A stretch of 64,000 bases of DNA from Cryobacterium mannosilyticum (GTDB lineage Bacteria > Actinomycetota > Actinomycetes > Actinomycetales > Microbacteriaceae). The stretch covers positions 83,247 to 147,246 of the forward strand of contig NZ_SOFM01000027.1 in assembly GCF_004402705.1 (NCBI RefSeq), given 5' to 3'. The notes beneath the pieces were generated by a model, which was given only the letters and a program-made list of their open reading frames with translations, did no database searches and had not been told where the DNA came from. Position numbers and translations under genes: made by a program. Positions 15,964 to 23,752 of this stretch are shown here, piece by piece (positions within the stretch are counted from its first letter, which is position 1; each line of letters opens with the position of its first letter).

Positions 15964-16280
15964 TTCTCCACCTCGTCGCAGCCAACAACGGCCCGTTCAT
16001 CTACCTCGACGCGCGAGAGGACTACTTGAGCCCCGCGGATGCTCGCGATCTTGGGACCCGGCTGCACCGCCTGGCCGCCGAAGCCGATCCTCCCGTCGCA
16101 GAACCCGATGAGCCGATCCTGTACGCCGTCAAGGGAATGTCGGGCGTTGACGAGTGTGTGGTGGTCGTCTCCGAAGAGTGGGGCGCCACAATCCCGATGT
16201 CGGCGCCCGACGCACGACAGCTCGCGACGCACCTGATCGTGCTCGCGGATGAGCTTGATTGCGCCGAGGTGGCCGAATGA
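15960..16280 (+). CDS. Hypothetical acidic protein of element 1
   Basis: 106 residues from GTG 15960, strongly acidic, no membrane segment. Two similar halves can be seen: YLDAREDYLSPADARDLGTR and IPMSAPDARQLATHLI, each ending in a P-x-D-A-R-x-L helix. Small proteins with the SPADARxLA pattern are common in actinophage early regions but have no assigned role. Coupled by 4-bp overlaps to both neighbours. Confidence 0.6.
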   Translation: MILHLVAANNGPFIYLDAREDYLSPADARDLGTRLHRLAAEADPPVAEPDEPILYAVKGMSGVDECVVVVSEEWGATIPMSAPDARQLATHLIVLADELDCAEVAE

Positions 16281-16435
16281 CCGGCAGTCCGGGCATAAGT
16301 CTGGTCGACATTGCTCGCCGCGTCGTGGCAGAACACGCGGCCGGGAACACAGCGTTCCGGGCGACCGACGCGTTTCAGCGTGCCGACGGCAGTATCCGCG
16401 AGCGAGTGCGCGCAGGAGTGGTGAGTGATGAGTGA
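16277..16435 (+). CDS. Small hypothetical protein of element 1
   Basis: 52 residues (starts MTGSPGISLVDIARRVVAEH, ends RAGVVSDE). It begins at ATG 16277 inside the ATGA junction with the preceding stop, and its stop overlaps the GTG at 16432. No family recognised. The consistent 4-bp coupling supports it as real despite its size. Confidence 0.5.
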   Translation: MTGSPGISLVDIARRVVAEHAAGNTAFRATDAFQRADGSIRERVRAGVVSDE

Positions 16436-16764
16436 GCATCTCAGCACGCAACTGGGCATGGGACCTCAGTTGGACCCGGGAGGGGTTGAGTTTCCCGATG
16501 AAGGAGAAGCTCACGATTCTTTGCCTGGCGGAATTCGAGAATCCGGAATACGGGTATGCGTTTCCGAGCCACGAGACGATCGCGGAGCGCACGGGTCTGA
16601 GTACTCGGACGGTGCAGACGCACATGAAGACGCTTGTTCTGTTCGGCGCGGTGACGATCGAGAAGAGGCGAAGCGGGGGCAAGTGGCTGCGGAACGTCTA
16701 CCTGCTGAACGTGCCCGATTCGTATCGGCAGAAGGATCCGGAATGGCTGAGGTGGCACGAATGA
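16432..16764 (+). CDS. Winged-helix replication-initiator-like protein
   Basis: 110 residues from GTG 16432. The start (ARNWAWDLSW ... MKEKLTILCLAEF) followed by a winged helix-turn-helix (SHETIAERTGLSTRTVQTHM, residues 46-65, then LVLFGAVTIEKRR) is the N-terminal domain found in phage and plasmid replisome-organiser proteins of actinobacteria. A long C-terminal domain is missing, so it may bind origin DNA and recruit host factors, or be a regulator. Iteron-like repeats begin at its 3' end (16765), supporting a replication role by inference. Confidence 0.7.
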   Translation: MSISARNWAWDLSWTREGLSFPMKEKLTILCLAEFENPEYGYAFPSHETIAERTGLSTRTVQTHMKTLVLFGAVTIEKRRSGGKWLRNVYLLNVPDSYRQKDPEWLRWHE

Positions 16765-16994
16765 ACCGGAAAGGATTGCCGGATTCTCTATCCACCATCG
16801 GCAATTCGGGTGCTCACCATCGGCAATTTGGGTACAACGAACCGGAAATGCTCGCGCATCGGACCGGAAAGAACTGCGCACTATCAGTTAGGGACCAGTT
16901 ACTTGATCAGTTATCTGTGATCAGGGTCAATTTCTCCGAAATCGACCGCGCCCATTCCTGCATTCGATTCTTCGATCTGGAGGAGGCCGCATGA
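16761..16994 (+). CDS. Doubtful small reading frame across the repeat cluster
   Basis: 77-residue frame from ATG 16761 (overlapping the preceding stop) to 16994 (overlapping the next start). Its coupling at both ends favours translation, but it spans the iteron-like repeats, is AT-rich for this genome, and its product contains the repeat-derived pairs IGNS/HHRQF without recognisable domains. It may exist mainly to couple the genes either side. Confidence 0.35.
   Translation: MNRKGLPDSLSTIGNSGAHHRQFGYNEPEMLAHRTGKNCALSVRDQLLDQLSVIRVNFSEIDRAHSCIRFFDLEEAA
16765..16924. repeat. Iteron-like repeat cluster, possible origin of element 1
   Basis: Three repeat families sit in 160 relatively AT-rich bases. 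ACCGGAAA occurs at 16765, 16841 and 16863. A 20-bp unit beginning CACCATCGGCAATT occurs at 16793 and 16815 (22-bp period, two mismatches). CAGTTA occurs at 16885, 16896 and 16908 (11- and 12-bp spacing), followed by CAGGGT at 16922. Such repeats next to a winged-helix replication protein resemble an origin. Confidence 0.45.
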
Positions 16995-17266
16995 CGATTC
17001 CACGGGTTCGTCGCAAGATCAGCCGGGAGCTCGATCACGGCGTGCGGTGCGAGCGTCACGTGGGGGAGGTGTACCCACCGCGGTGCGCGGACTGCGATCG
17101 TGCGGACGCTGGCTCAGTGATCGATCGGGGCGAGACCATGCGCCTCTCCGCGCTCATCCGGGGGGCCGGCTACATCCCGGGCAGTGAGTGCCCCCTGCAC
17201 CCGAACTACCCGCGGCCGTGCGATCGGTGCAAGCGGGATCTGGAGCAGGGCCCGGTGGCCGCATGA
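16991..17266 (+). CDS. Small protein with two zinc-binding Cys/His modules
   Basis: 91 residues. Two spaced C-x2-H-x(6-8)-C-x2-C modules are visible: Cys20, His23, Cys32, Cys35, and Cys67, His70, Cys77, Cys80. Each would bind one zinc ion. The basic N-terminus (RVRRKISREL) suggests nucleic-acid contact. Function unknown. ATG 16991 overlaps the preceding stop and its stop overlaps the next ATG (17263). Confidence 0.65.
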   Translation: MTIPRVRRKISRELDHGVRCERHVGEVYPPRCADCDRADAGSVIDRGETMRLSALIRGAGYIPGSECPLHPNYPRPCDRCKRDLEQGPVAA

Positions 17267-17550
17267 CCGGTTCAATCGTCGCCCCTGGATGGCCCACCGA
17301 CTCAGGCCCGTTGCAGGCATTGCACAGGCTCGGAATTCTGCGCGACCTCCGCAGCCGCCCGGTCTGGATTCAGTTTCCCAAGACCATCACCGACAGCGAC
17401 GGCGTAGTCACCTACAAGGGATCCGCCTACTTCCTGAATGCCCGGGGGCTCCGAGCCCTCGCCGCGCTCACATTCGAGGGGTGGTCTGTGGCCGTGAACC
17501 CCACAGGCGAAGCCCGCGGTCTCGACGTCATTATTCGGTGCGAACGATGA
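17263..17550 (+). CDS. Hypothetical protein of element 1
   Basis: 95 residues, start ATG 17263 (MTGSIVAPGW) in the ATGA junction. No known domain; soluble, with an aromatic-rich stretch (WIQFPKTITDSDGVVTYKG) and a C-terminal GLDVIIRCER. Its stop overlaps the next gene by 4 bp. Part of the early coupled gene train. Confidence 0.6.
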   Translation: MTGSIVAPGWPTDSGPLQALHRLGILRDLRSRPVWIQFPKTITDSDGVVTYKGSAYFLNARGLRALAALTFEGWSVAVNPTGEARGLDVIIRCER

Positions 17551-17918
17551 CCGCCGGCGGCTTCTTCCTCCTCGACGACGAGGGCATGCCGGTGGAGTAC
17601 GTCGACGTCGCGGCATTCGAGAAGCGCGAGCGGATCATCGCGAACGTGATCGCCATCCAGTCGCGGGATCCGGATGCGGCCCTGGAGTTCATCATCGACT
17701 CGTTCAAGACCCCGGGGGAGCCGGAGCACGTCCGCCTCAACCTCGCATGCGGCGTGCTCTTCCAGCTTGCCACCGCCATCCTCGGCCCGTTCATGACCTT
17801 GGCCGAGGCCACCTACCCCCAAAACGACTACGTGGGCGACCTGCTCGCGTTGACGAACCGAGAGTCTCTGCAGGGTGACCTCTCCAACCCCGAGGGTTCG
17901 CCCTCAGAAGGAGACTAA
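17547..17918 (+). CDS. Hypothetical protein preceding the tape measure gene
   Basis: 123 residues, acidic, no membrane segment. In tailed phages the gene before the tape measure is often a tail assembly chaperone made by frameshifting. This protein has a suitable size and acidic nature (DPDAALEFIIDSFKTPGEPE) but no slippery heptamer plus downstream frame could be identified, and similarity to known chaperones is not evident. It ends 2 bp before the tape measure start, which has its own AAGGAG site. Confidence 0.55.
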   Translation: MTAGGFFLLDDEGMPVEYVDVAAFEKRERIIANVIAIQSRDPDAALEFIIDSFKTPGEPEHVRLNLACGVLFQLATAILGPFMTLAEATYPQNDYVGDLLALTNRESLQGDLSNPEGSPSEGD

Positions 17919-17920
17919 AC

Positions 17921-20900
17921 ATGTTTGAAGCTGGCGCGATTGCATTCCGCCTGGCCATGGTCGGGGCGGAGGTGTTCAAGCGAGACGCGAAGAATGCCGA
18001 CCAGTCGGTCAAGGAACTGGGTGACTCAGCCGAGAAGGCGGCGAAGAAGGTCGGGCCTCTCGGAGACGAGGTCGATAAGTCCGGAAGGGCGGCGAAGGGC
18101 GCCCAGGGTCCGCTCGATGAGACGGGCAAGTCGACGAAGAAGCTCGGCGACGAGAACACGGTCGCGGCGCCCAAGGTCAAGCAGACCGGCGCCGAGCTCG
18201 ATGCTCTGAAGTCGAAGTCGGACGCCGCAGCGAGGACCATCGGCGTGACCGCGATGGGGATCGGCGCAGCTCTCACCGCCATGGCAGTCCTGACGGTGTC
18301 GTCTTTCGCCACATTCGACGCCAGCATGTCCAAGACCGCCGCTGCGACGATGGCGACCAGCCAGCAGAAGGAGATACTCAGCGCCGCGGCGCTCGACGCC
18401 GGCGCGGCGTCCATCTTCTCGGCGAAGGAAGCGGCTGACGCGGAGACGGAACTGGCCAAGGCTGGCTTGAAGACCAGCGAGATCGTCGGCGGTGCCCTGA
18501 ACGGGTCGTTGGCCCTCGCGGCGGCCGGCCAGCTCGGCGTCGCCCGCGCGGCTGAGATCTCGGCCACCGCCTTGACCGTCTTCAAGCTCAAGGGCGACCA
18601 GGCCTCCCACGTCGCTGACCTGCTCGCCGCAGGCGCTGGCAAGGCTCAGGGCTCCGTCGATGACCTCGCGCTCGGCCTCGACTACGTCGGCGTCACCTTC
18701 GCACGCCTGAATATCCCGCTCGAGGACACCGTGGGGACGCTTGCCCTGCTGGCATCGAATGGTCTGCTGGGCGAGAAGGCTGGCACGGGTCTGCGCTCTG
18801 TCATCTCTTCCCTGACCCAGCCGGTCGCCAAGGGCGCAGAAGTGATGAAGCAGTACGGCATCAACGTGTTCGATGCACAGGGCAACTTCATCACCATGGC
18901 CGGTGTAGCGGAGCAGTTGAAGAATGGCCTCGGCGGCCTAGACGAGCAGACCCGCTCTGCAGCGCTCGGTGCCATCTTCGGTGCGGAAGCGGCCAGCGCC
19001 GCCGGCATCCTCTACTCTGCTGGTGCCGCGGGCGTTGACAAGTGGACCAAGAGCGTCGATGACCAGGGCTACGCCGTCAAACAGGCTGCTATGGCTGCTG
19101 ACAACCTCACCGGCGACATCGAACGCCTCGGCGGGTCGATGGACACCGCCCTCATCAAGACCGGATCCTCGGCAAACGACAGCTTGCGCGGCATGGTGCA
19201 GACCGTTTCCGGACTCGTCGACTGGTACGGCGGGCTCAACAAGGAGGTACAGGGGACGACGCTGGCGCTCGGCGTGGGCACGGCGGCGGTCTTCTTGCTC
19301 AGCGGCACGCTGCTGCTCGGGATTCCCAAGGTCGTCGCCTACCGCGCCGCCCTCACCACGCTCCGCGGCGAAGTCGGGTTCGTGGACAAGGCCGCGGGCG
19401 GGCTCAAGGGCACCCTCGGTGTTCTCGCCACAGTCGCCCTCACTGCATGGGCAGCGCAGACGATCGGGAACCTGGCCGACATGGCCCGCGAGGCCGCCGG
19501 CGTGAAGCAGACCGTGGATAGCCTCACGAAGTCCCTCGACGCCGTTGGAACGAAGAAGACGGTCGACGTTGCCGTCAACGCGATGGGCATCAACCAGCTC
19601 TCGCAGCTGACTGATGGCGGGTTCTTCTCCGACCTCACCAAGGGTGCCTCTGAATCCGCTGAGAAGCTGGCGGTCTGGAACACCAGCCTGTCCCTCGCCG
19701 GGGTCACCACCAACCTGGCGACGTCGAAGATGAAAGCGCTCGACCAGACCATGGCGAAGCTTGTCGGCGAGGGCAAGACGCAGGAAGCGGCCGATCTCTA
19801 CGCTGAGTTGGCATCGCGAACCAATGGGTCCAGCGAGGCGCTCGGCCGGCTCGACGCGCTGCTGCCGGGATACCAAGACGCCATGAGCGGGGCGAACGAC
19901 AGCACCGCTGATGCCGCGGACAAGACGGGTCTCGCAGCCACCGCGACCACGACCCTCGCAGAGGCGACGGACGCCGCGACGAAGGCACACGACGACTGGA
20001 TCGAGGCGGTCGCCGGATCGGATGCGTCATTCATCAACCTGGTCGGTGGGTACGACGCTGTCATCGAGAAGAACAAGGCGGTTGCAGAGTCGACCGCCGA
20101 CTCAACGGAGGACAGCTCCGACTCGTGGAGTGACTACTACGACGGGTTCGAAGTCAACCTGGGCGACTACCTCGCCCAGCTTCAGTCCCAGGTGGACGCC
20201 CAGTCCGACTGGGAATCGAACATGGTCAAGCTCTCCGGACGGGTCTCGCAGGGGGTCCTTGACGAACTCGCGAAGCTGGGCCCGGAAGGTGCCCCGCTCG
20301 TCGCGGACCTCGTCAACGCCTCCGACGTGGAACTCGCCACAGCCGAAACCCTCTTCGCTCAGCGCGCAGCCACGGCGACCGGGGCATTCGCGACCACCCT
20401 TTCCAACTCGTCGGTCGTCATCGCGGCGGCCGCAGCACAGCTTGGGCAAGGTGCCGCCGATGAGATCACGACCAAGCTCTCCTCGGGCACCGCGACGGTC
20501 GAACAGATCCTCACTGACTACGGGATCAAGATCGACGGATTCCAGCCCTCGATCAACGTCGAGACGGCGAGGGCTACCGCGAAGATCGCCGCCCTCTACG
20601 CATTGATCACCAAGCCGGGCAGGGTCGGTGGCCAAGGTCCGCTCCTGTCGCTCGGTGACGCGTTCAGCCAGGCGAATGGCGCGGTTGTTTCGTACCACGC
20701 CAACGGATCCGTGTCCGAGCATCACACCGCGCAGATCGAGCGCGCGGGCGCAATGCGCGTCTGGGCGGAACCGGAGACGGGCGGGGAGGCGTACATCCCC
20801 CTGGCTGGGTCGAAGCGGGGCCGGTCTACGGCGATCCTCGCAGACGTCGCTGATCAGTTCGGTTACCAGCTGGTCCCGGCAGGCGCGCAGTCGTTCGCTG

Positions 20901-21049
20901 CGGGCGGCACCTCGGGCGGGCGCAAATCTGCAGCCGCTGGCTCAGTTTGGACAGGAGACCTAAACGTCACCACGTCGCCGGGAGAAGACCCGCGCATCCT
21001 CGCCACGCAGATCGCTCGCATGTGGGCCAATCAGATGGCGGGCCACTAG
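17921..21049 (+). CDS. Phage tail tape measure protein (orphan)
   Basis: 1042 residues. It has the family layout: an N-terminal coiled-coil region (residues 20-100), the TP901-type core (from about residue 105, with FDASMSKTAAATM, FSAKEAADAETELAKAG and GEKAGTGLRSVISSLTQP), hydrophobic segments near residues 445-480 and 495-520, alpha-helical Ala-rich repeats, and the C-terminal GGEAYIPLAGSKRGRS motif typical of siphophage tape measures. In phages this protein sets tail length and enters the host with DNA. The length implies a tail of about 150 nm by the usual rise per residue. The surrounding tail genes are missing, which is the odd point of element 1. Strong ribosome site GAAGGAG. Confidence 0.9.
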   Translation: MFEAGAIAFRLAMVGAEVFKRDAKNADQSVKELGDSAEKAAKKVGPLGDEVDKSGRAAKGAQGPLDETGKSTKKLGDENTVAAPKVKQTGAELDALKSKSDAAARTIGVTAMGIGAALTAMAVLTVSSFATFDASMSKTAAATMATSQQKEILSAAALDAGAASIFSAKEAADAETELAKAGLKTSEIVGGALNGSLALAAAGQLGVARAAEISATALTVFKLKGDQASHVADLLAAGAGKAQGSVDDLALGLDYVGVTFARLNIPLEDTVGTLALLASNGLLGEKAGTGLRSVISSLTQPVAKGAEVMKQYGINVFDAQGNFITMAGVAEQLKNGLGGLDEQTRSAALGAIFGAEAASAAGILYSAGAAGVDKWTKSVDDQGYAVKQAAMAADNLTGDIERLGGSMDTALIKTGSSANDSLRGMVQTVSGLVDWYGGLNKEVQGTTLALGVGTAAVFLLSGTLLLGIPKVVAYRAALTTLRGEVGFVDKAAGGLKGTLGVLATVALTAWAAQTIGNLADMAREAAGVKQTVDSLTKSLDAVGTKKTVDVAVNAMGINQLSQLTDGGFFSDLTKGASESAEKLAVWNTSLSLAGVTTNLATSKMKALDQTMAKLVGEGKTQEAADLYAELASRTNGSSEALGRLDALLPGYQDAMSGANDSTADAADKTGLAATATTTLAEATDAATKAHDDWIEAVAGSDASFINLVGGYDAVIEKNKAVAESTADSTEDSSDSWSDYYDGFEVNLGDYLAQLQSQVDAQSDWESNMVKLSGRVSQGVLDELAKLGPEGAPLVADLVNASDVELATAETLFAQRAATATGAFATTLSNSSVVIAAAAAQLGQGAADEITTKLSSGTATVEQILTDYGIKIDGFQPSINVETARATAKIAALYALITKPGRVGGQGPLLSLGDAFSQANGAVVSYHANGSVSEHHTAQIERAGAMRVWAEPETGGEAYIPLAGSKRGRSTAILADVADQFGYQLVPAGAQSFAAGGTSGGRKSAAAGSVWTGDLNVTTSPGEDPRILATQIARMWANQMAGH

Positions 21050-21054
21050 TGGCC

Positions 21055-21270
21055 ATGAGGGTTCGCATTGCCAGTCACGTCTTCACCGAGGTGGGCGAGG
21101 GCCTGGCTGGCAGCGTGAGCGCCCTGCAGATCCTGCCCGCCCCGCGGGACACCCAACGGCTCAGATGGCCACCAGCGCCGCCCCAACAGCAGCCACCGTA
21201 CTTTCGGCATCCACCCGGATGCCGGGCACCACGTCGACAACCGTCGGCACCCACCAAGGAGACACCATGA
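21055..21270 (+). CDS. Short frame after the tape measure gene, possibly a truncated tail gene
   Basis: 71 residues from ATG 21055 (a GTG at 21049 overlapping the tape measure stop is the alternative). The start MRVRIASHVFTEVGEGL looks protein-like; after about residue 30 the sequence becomes Pro/Gln-rich and implausible. It could be the stub of a distal tail gene that normally follows a tape measure gene. The end overlaps the next ATG by 4 bp. Confidence 0.3.
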   Translation: MRVRIASHVFTEVGEGLAGSVSALQILPAPRDTQRLRWPPAPPQQQPPYFRHPPGCRAPRRQPSAPTKETP

Positions 21271-21899
21271 CCGACCAGACCAAACCCACCATCACCCCCG
21301 AAGAAGCAGCGGCCGACCTCGCTCGACTCGAGCAGAAGGCAATCGACGGCGGCGACGTCACCGTTGCCGACCTGACCGCAGCTCGCGAGCGCATCACCCT
21401 CGCCAGACTGTTCCACAAGGGAATCGAGGGACGTGCTCAGGACAAGCGGATGCAGGAAGCAGATCAGCTCCGCGCGAAGACCAAGACGGACGTGGCGAAG
21501 TGGTTCACCGACGGCGAGTACATCGACCCCCTCGTCGCCTACGACCAGGCGGTAGCGGCCCTTGAGCACCTCGTGAAGGTCATCGATCGCGATGGCGAGC
21601 TTCTCACTGAGGCGTACCGGGCCATGGACCGCGGTGGGATCTACATGAACGGAGGGGATGGCCAGAACCACCGTGACTTCGACGAGCGGAACCACGCCGC
21701 CCTCGGTTCCGGCACGGTCGGGGCTGTTGTGCTCGGTGGCGTCATGTACTCCCGCGAGCAGAGCGCTGGAGATTGGGTGCGCGCTGCAGCACTGACGGTC
21801 GCCAAGGCGCACGAGGGGCTCCCCATCCGCGGGCTCGGCCGCCTCGACAACATCGTCGAGGGCCAGCTCCCCGCAACCATTCGGAACCGGGCCGTCTGA
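21267..21899 (+). CDS. Hypothetical phage-type protein
   Basis: 210 residues from ATG 21267 with AAGGAG upstream. N-terminal 70 residues are helical (PEEAAADLARLEQKAIDGGD, DLTAARERITLARLFHKG); the C-terminal half contains YMNGGDGQNHRDFDERNHAAL and VKAHEGL-like segments. No known domain. Not similar to capsid, portal or scaffolding proteins that I recognise, although similar helical N-terminal regions occur in structural-gene neighbourhoods of actinophages. Confidence 0.6.
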   Translation: MTDQTKPTITPEEAAADLARLEQKAIDGGDVTVADLTAARERITLARLFHKGIEGRAQDKRMQEADQLRAKTKTDVAKWFTDGEYIDPLVAYDQAVAALEHLVKVIDRDGELLTEAYRAMDRGGIYMNGGDGQNHRDFDERNHAALGSGTVGAVVLGGVMYSREQSAGDWVRAAALTVAKAHEGLPIRGLGRLDNIVEGQLPATIRNRAV

Positions 21900-21901
21900 C
21901 C

Positions 21902-22078
21902 ATGCAGGAGTCGCGGCGCGGCGCGATCGACGCACGGCTGGCCGACATGGAAGCGAAGGCCGCAGCCGACCAGGCTCACACGGCAGCGGCCGAAGCGGAA
22001 GCTGGAGCCCAGCGGGATACGGGCGCAGAGCTGACGGCCGCCATCGACGCGCTACGGGTCAAGTTCAGCCACGCGTAG
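21902..22078 (+). CDS. Small coiled-coil protein
   Basis: 58 residues, Ala/Glu-rich and almost wholly helical (RLADMEAKAAADQAHTAAAE), predicted coiled coil. ATG 21902 lies 2 bp after the preceding stop. No function can be assigned; its length and composition would suit an adaptor or oligomerising peptide. Confidence 0.5.
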   Translation: MQESRRGAIDARLADMEAKAAADQAHTAAAEAEAGAQRDTGAELTAAIDALRVKFSHA

Positions 22079-22145
22079 TCTCACCCCATGAACTCCGCCG
22101 TATCCCAACCTGACCACGCTGCAGGGCGTGGGGGATGCGGCGGAC

Positions 22146-22174
22146 GCGGGTGCCGTCTCCTGGGCGGCACCCGC
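22146..22174 (+). terminator. 10-bp perfect hairpin, possible terminator
   Basis: GCGGGTGCCG (22146-22155) and CGGCACCCGC (22165-22174) pair perfectly around a 9-base loop. No T-run follows, so it may be a processing or attenuation hairpin between 22078 and the next ribosome site (22206). Confidence 0.4.
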
Positions 22175-22219
22175 ACCACCCCCACTTACCTCAACCCACA
22201 CCTGACGGAGGATCGACAC

Positions 22220-22504
22220 ATGATCGACGACATCATCAAGCGTTCGAAGCGCGAGACCGCGAAGGCCAAACTGGCGGCAACGAGTGAACTCTACAAATGG
22301 CGCACCGAGGAGCTCGCCAAGATCGAGGCACTCGGACTCGACGGCGGAGCACTCGCTGCTGCGAAACGTGGGCTCAACCTAGAGATGGTCAAGCGCCACA
22401 AGGCTGGGGAGAGTCGCGCGAAGTCGCAGAATACAGTGGTCAAGCTCATCGAGCGTGAGATCCGTGAAGACATGGAGCGAGAACGTGCAGCGCGCCCGGA
22501 CTAG
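22220..22504 (+). CDS. Hypothetical helical basic protein
   Basis: 94 residues from ATG 22220 behind a CGGAGG site. Highly charged and helical (KRSKRETAKAKLAATSELYKW ends in KWRTEELAKIEALG), then VKLIEREIREDMERERAARPD. The basic character suggests binding to DNA or to an acidic protein. Its 3' end overlaps the next gene. No known family. Confidence 0.5.
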   Translation: MIDDIIKRSKRETAKAKLAATSELYKWRTEELAKIEALGLDGGALAAAKRGLNLEMVKRHKAGESRAKSQNTVVKLIEREIREDMERERAARPD

Positions 22505-22805
22505 CTGGCCAGCGCGGGATGACGCCGTGGCATGGGCGACGCTCGCAAACCGGGCGATGCAGTTGGAGATGCTCAAGGTCGACCAAGTCGAGAATGATGC
22601 TTGGATGTTGACGATGCGCGCGCTGGTCGCTGAGCATCTGGACTATGACACGTTCACCGCTCGGCGCATGGCTGCCCTCTCAGACCGCCTCAGGCGCCGC
22701 AAACTCGCCCAGACCAACCTCCGCTACAAGTACGGGCTCAAACAGCGCAGAGGCAGCCTCGTGCGCCTCGACGTGAAGCGTTACCTCGCGGGGCGGGTGG
22801 CGTAG
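22485..22805 (+). CDS. Hypothetical basic protein
   Basis: 106 residues from GTG 22485, which has GGAG eight bases upstream; an earlier in-frame GTG (22455) is possible. Basic C-terminal half (RLRRRKLAQTNLRYKYGLKQ, then RGSLVRLDVKRYL). Predicted helical, soluble, no recognised domain. It overlaps the preceding gene by 20 bp in another frame. Confidence 0.5.
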   Translation: MQRARTSWPARDDAVAWATLANRAMQLEMLKVDQVENDAWMLTMRALVAEHLDYDTFTARRMAALSDRLRRRKLAQTNLRYKYGLKQRRGSLVRLDVKRYLAGRVA

Positions 22806-22853
22806 GTCAGCCGTGGGTCGTCCTACGCTGGGGGTGACATTCAAAGGAGAACC

Positions 22854-23168
22854 ATGGGAACGCTCAGCTACGGCGACATCAAGGTCGATCTCGACGACTT
22901 CAGCCTGTTCCATCTCGACGTGCTGCTAACCAGGCTGCGCGGAGCGACCTTCCAGCTGCATGTTGGTCTCGGCGCCGCTCGCGACGGAAACCTCCTGTCT
23001 CTCGCAGTCACCCCAGGTGTCGCCCTTGCACTCGAGTACGCGAACACGCCGGAGCTCACGCTCGACATGGAGGCGATCAACTATGCAGTGTTCCAAGTCC
23101 AGAGCGGCGGCTTCGTATCTGTCCCGTTCCCGTCCAAGAGCGATAGCAGCAAAGCCCCTACTGGCTAG
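22854..23168 (+). CDS. DUF7882-like small protein
   Basis: 104 residues. The start MGTLSYGD, the FHLDVLLTRLRGATFQLHVG core and the pattern hydrophobic-strand, aspartate-rich helix, GGF near the C-terminus match DUF7882, a family of about 100 residues typical of Microbacteriaceae chromosomes. Function unknown. Strong ribosome site AAAGGAG before ATG 22854. It has its own short leader, so it may be expressed separately from the phage-like block as a cargo gene. Confidence 0.55.
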   Translation: MGTLSYGDIKVDLDDFSLFHLDVLLTRLRGATFQLHVGLGAARDGNLLSLAVTPGVALALEYANTPELTLDMEAINYAVFQVQSGGFVSVPFPSKSDSSKAPTG

Positions 23169-23196
23169 AGGGATTGCCCCAGCTTGAGGGCGCGCG

Positions 23197-23300
23197 TTGA
23201 CGTACAGGTGTACACGGCTGCGCACGTTTGCTCCCGAATGTTCGACAGGGGCACGATCTGCCGTTCGCCGTCGTGCCCTTGACGTACACGCGCACACGCC
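23197..23300. repeat. Paired 22-bp direct repeats with a hairpin between
   Basis: Two related 22-bp units start TTGACGTACA at 23197-23218 and 23279-23300 (18 of 22 positions agree, and CACACG/TACACG is shared). Between them GGGCACGA (23249-23256) and TCGTGCCC (23271-23278) form an 8-bp perfect hairpin. The region is the convergent gap between the DUF7882-like gene and the minus-strand HTH gene, so terminator and regulator functions are both possible. Confidence 0.45.
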
Positions 23301-23338
23301 ACGCGCGTGCGCGTAGGCGTGACCAGTGCGCACCAAAG

Positions 23339-23695
23339 TCAGCGGTATTGCCCTTTGTGGTGCCGGTTCACGTTGTAGATCGCGTACGAAAGTCGCTTCT
23401 CTTGGCGGGTCATGCTGCCATCTGGTCGCTGGGTCAGGGGGAGTGCGAGGTATGCCCGGAGTAGTTCGTCTTCGCGGTCGACTCGCACGGCCCACTGGTC
23501 GATCTGTCGTGCCTGTGTGGCTACGGCTGCGGCGCCGAGGTTCTCGAAGTACACACCGTATTCACGCGCGATTTTGGACACGACGCCTGTTGAGATCCCG
23601 AACTCGCGGGCTAGCTCGTTCCGGCCGGCGCCCATGCTGATCCGGCCAGCGATGCGGCGGCGGGTCTCGGTGGGGATGGGTGTTGGTTTCGGCAT
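23339..23695 (-). CDS. Helix-turn-helix DNA-binding protein
   Basis: 118 residues from ATG 23695 (MPKPTPIPTETRRR). A resolvase-type helix-turn-helix is seen at residues 9-45 (RRRIAGRISMGAGRNELARE, then FGISTGVVSKIAREYG). The rest is helical, ending HHKGQYR. Similar HTH proteins act as terminase small subunits or regulators, but no terminase large subunit exists here. It reads away from the hairpin array at 23753-24093, so the array is its probable upstream control region or its own binding sites. Confidence 0.65.
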   Translation of the reverse strand: MPKPTPIPTETRRRIAGRISMGAGRNELAREFGISTGVVSKIAREYGVYFENLGAAAVATQARQIDQWAVRVDREDELLRAYLALPLTQRPDGSMTRQEKRLSYAIYNVNRHHKGQYR

Positions 23696-23752
23696 GGGCG
23701 CTCCAACAGGATTCGGGTCAAGCGGAGGGACAGTCCGGCTAGACAAGGGGGT

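Noticed and set aside
17547..17918. Programmed frameshift tail chaperone before the tape measure gene
   Set aside because: No slippery heptamer with a long downstream alternative frame could be found.
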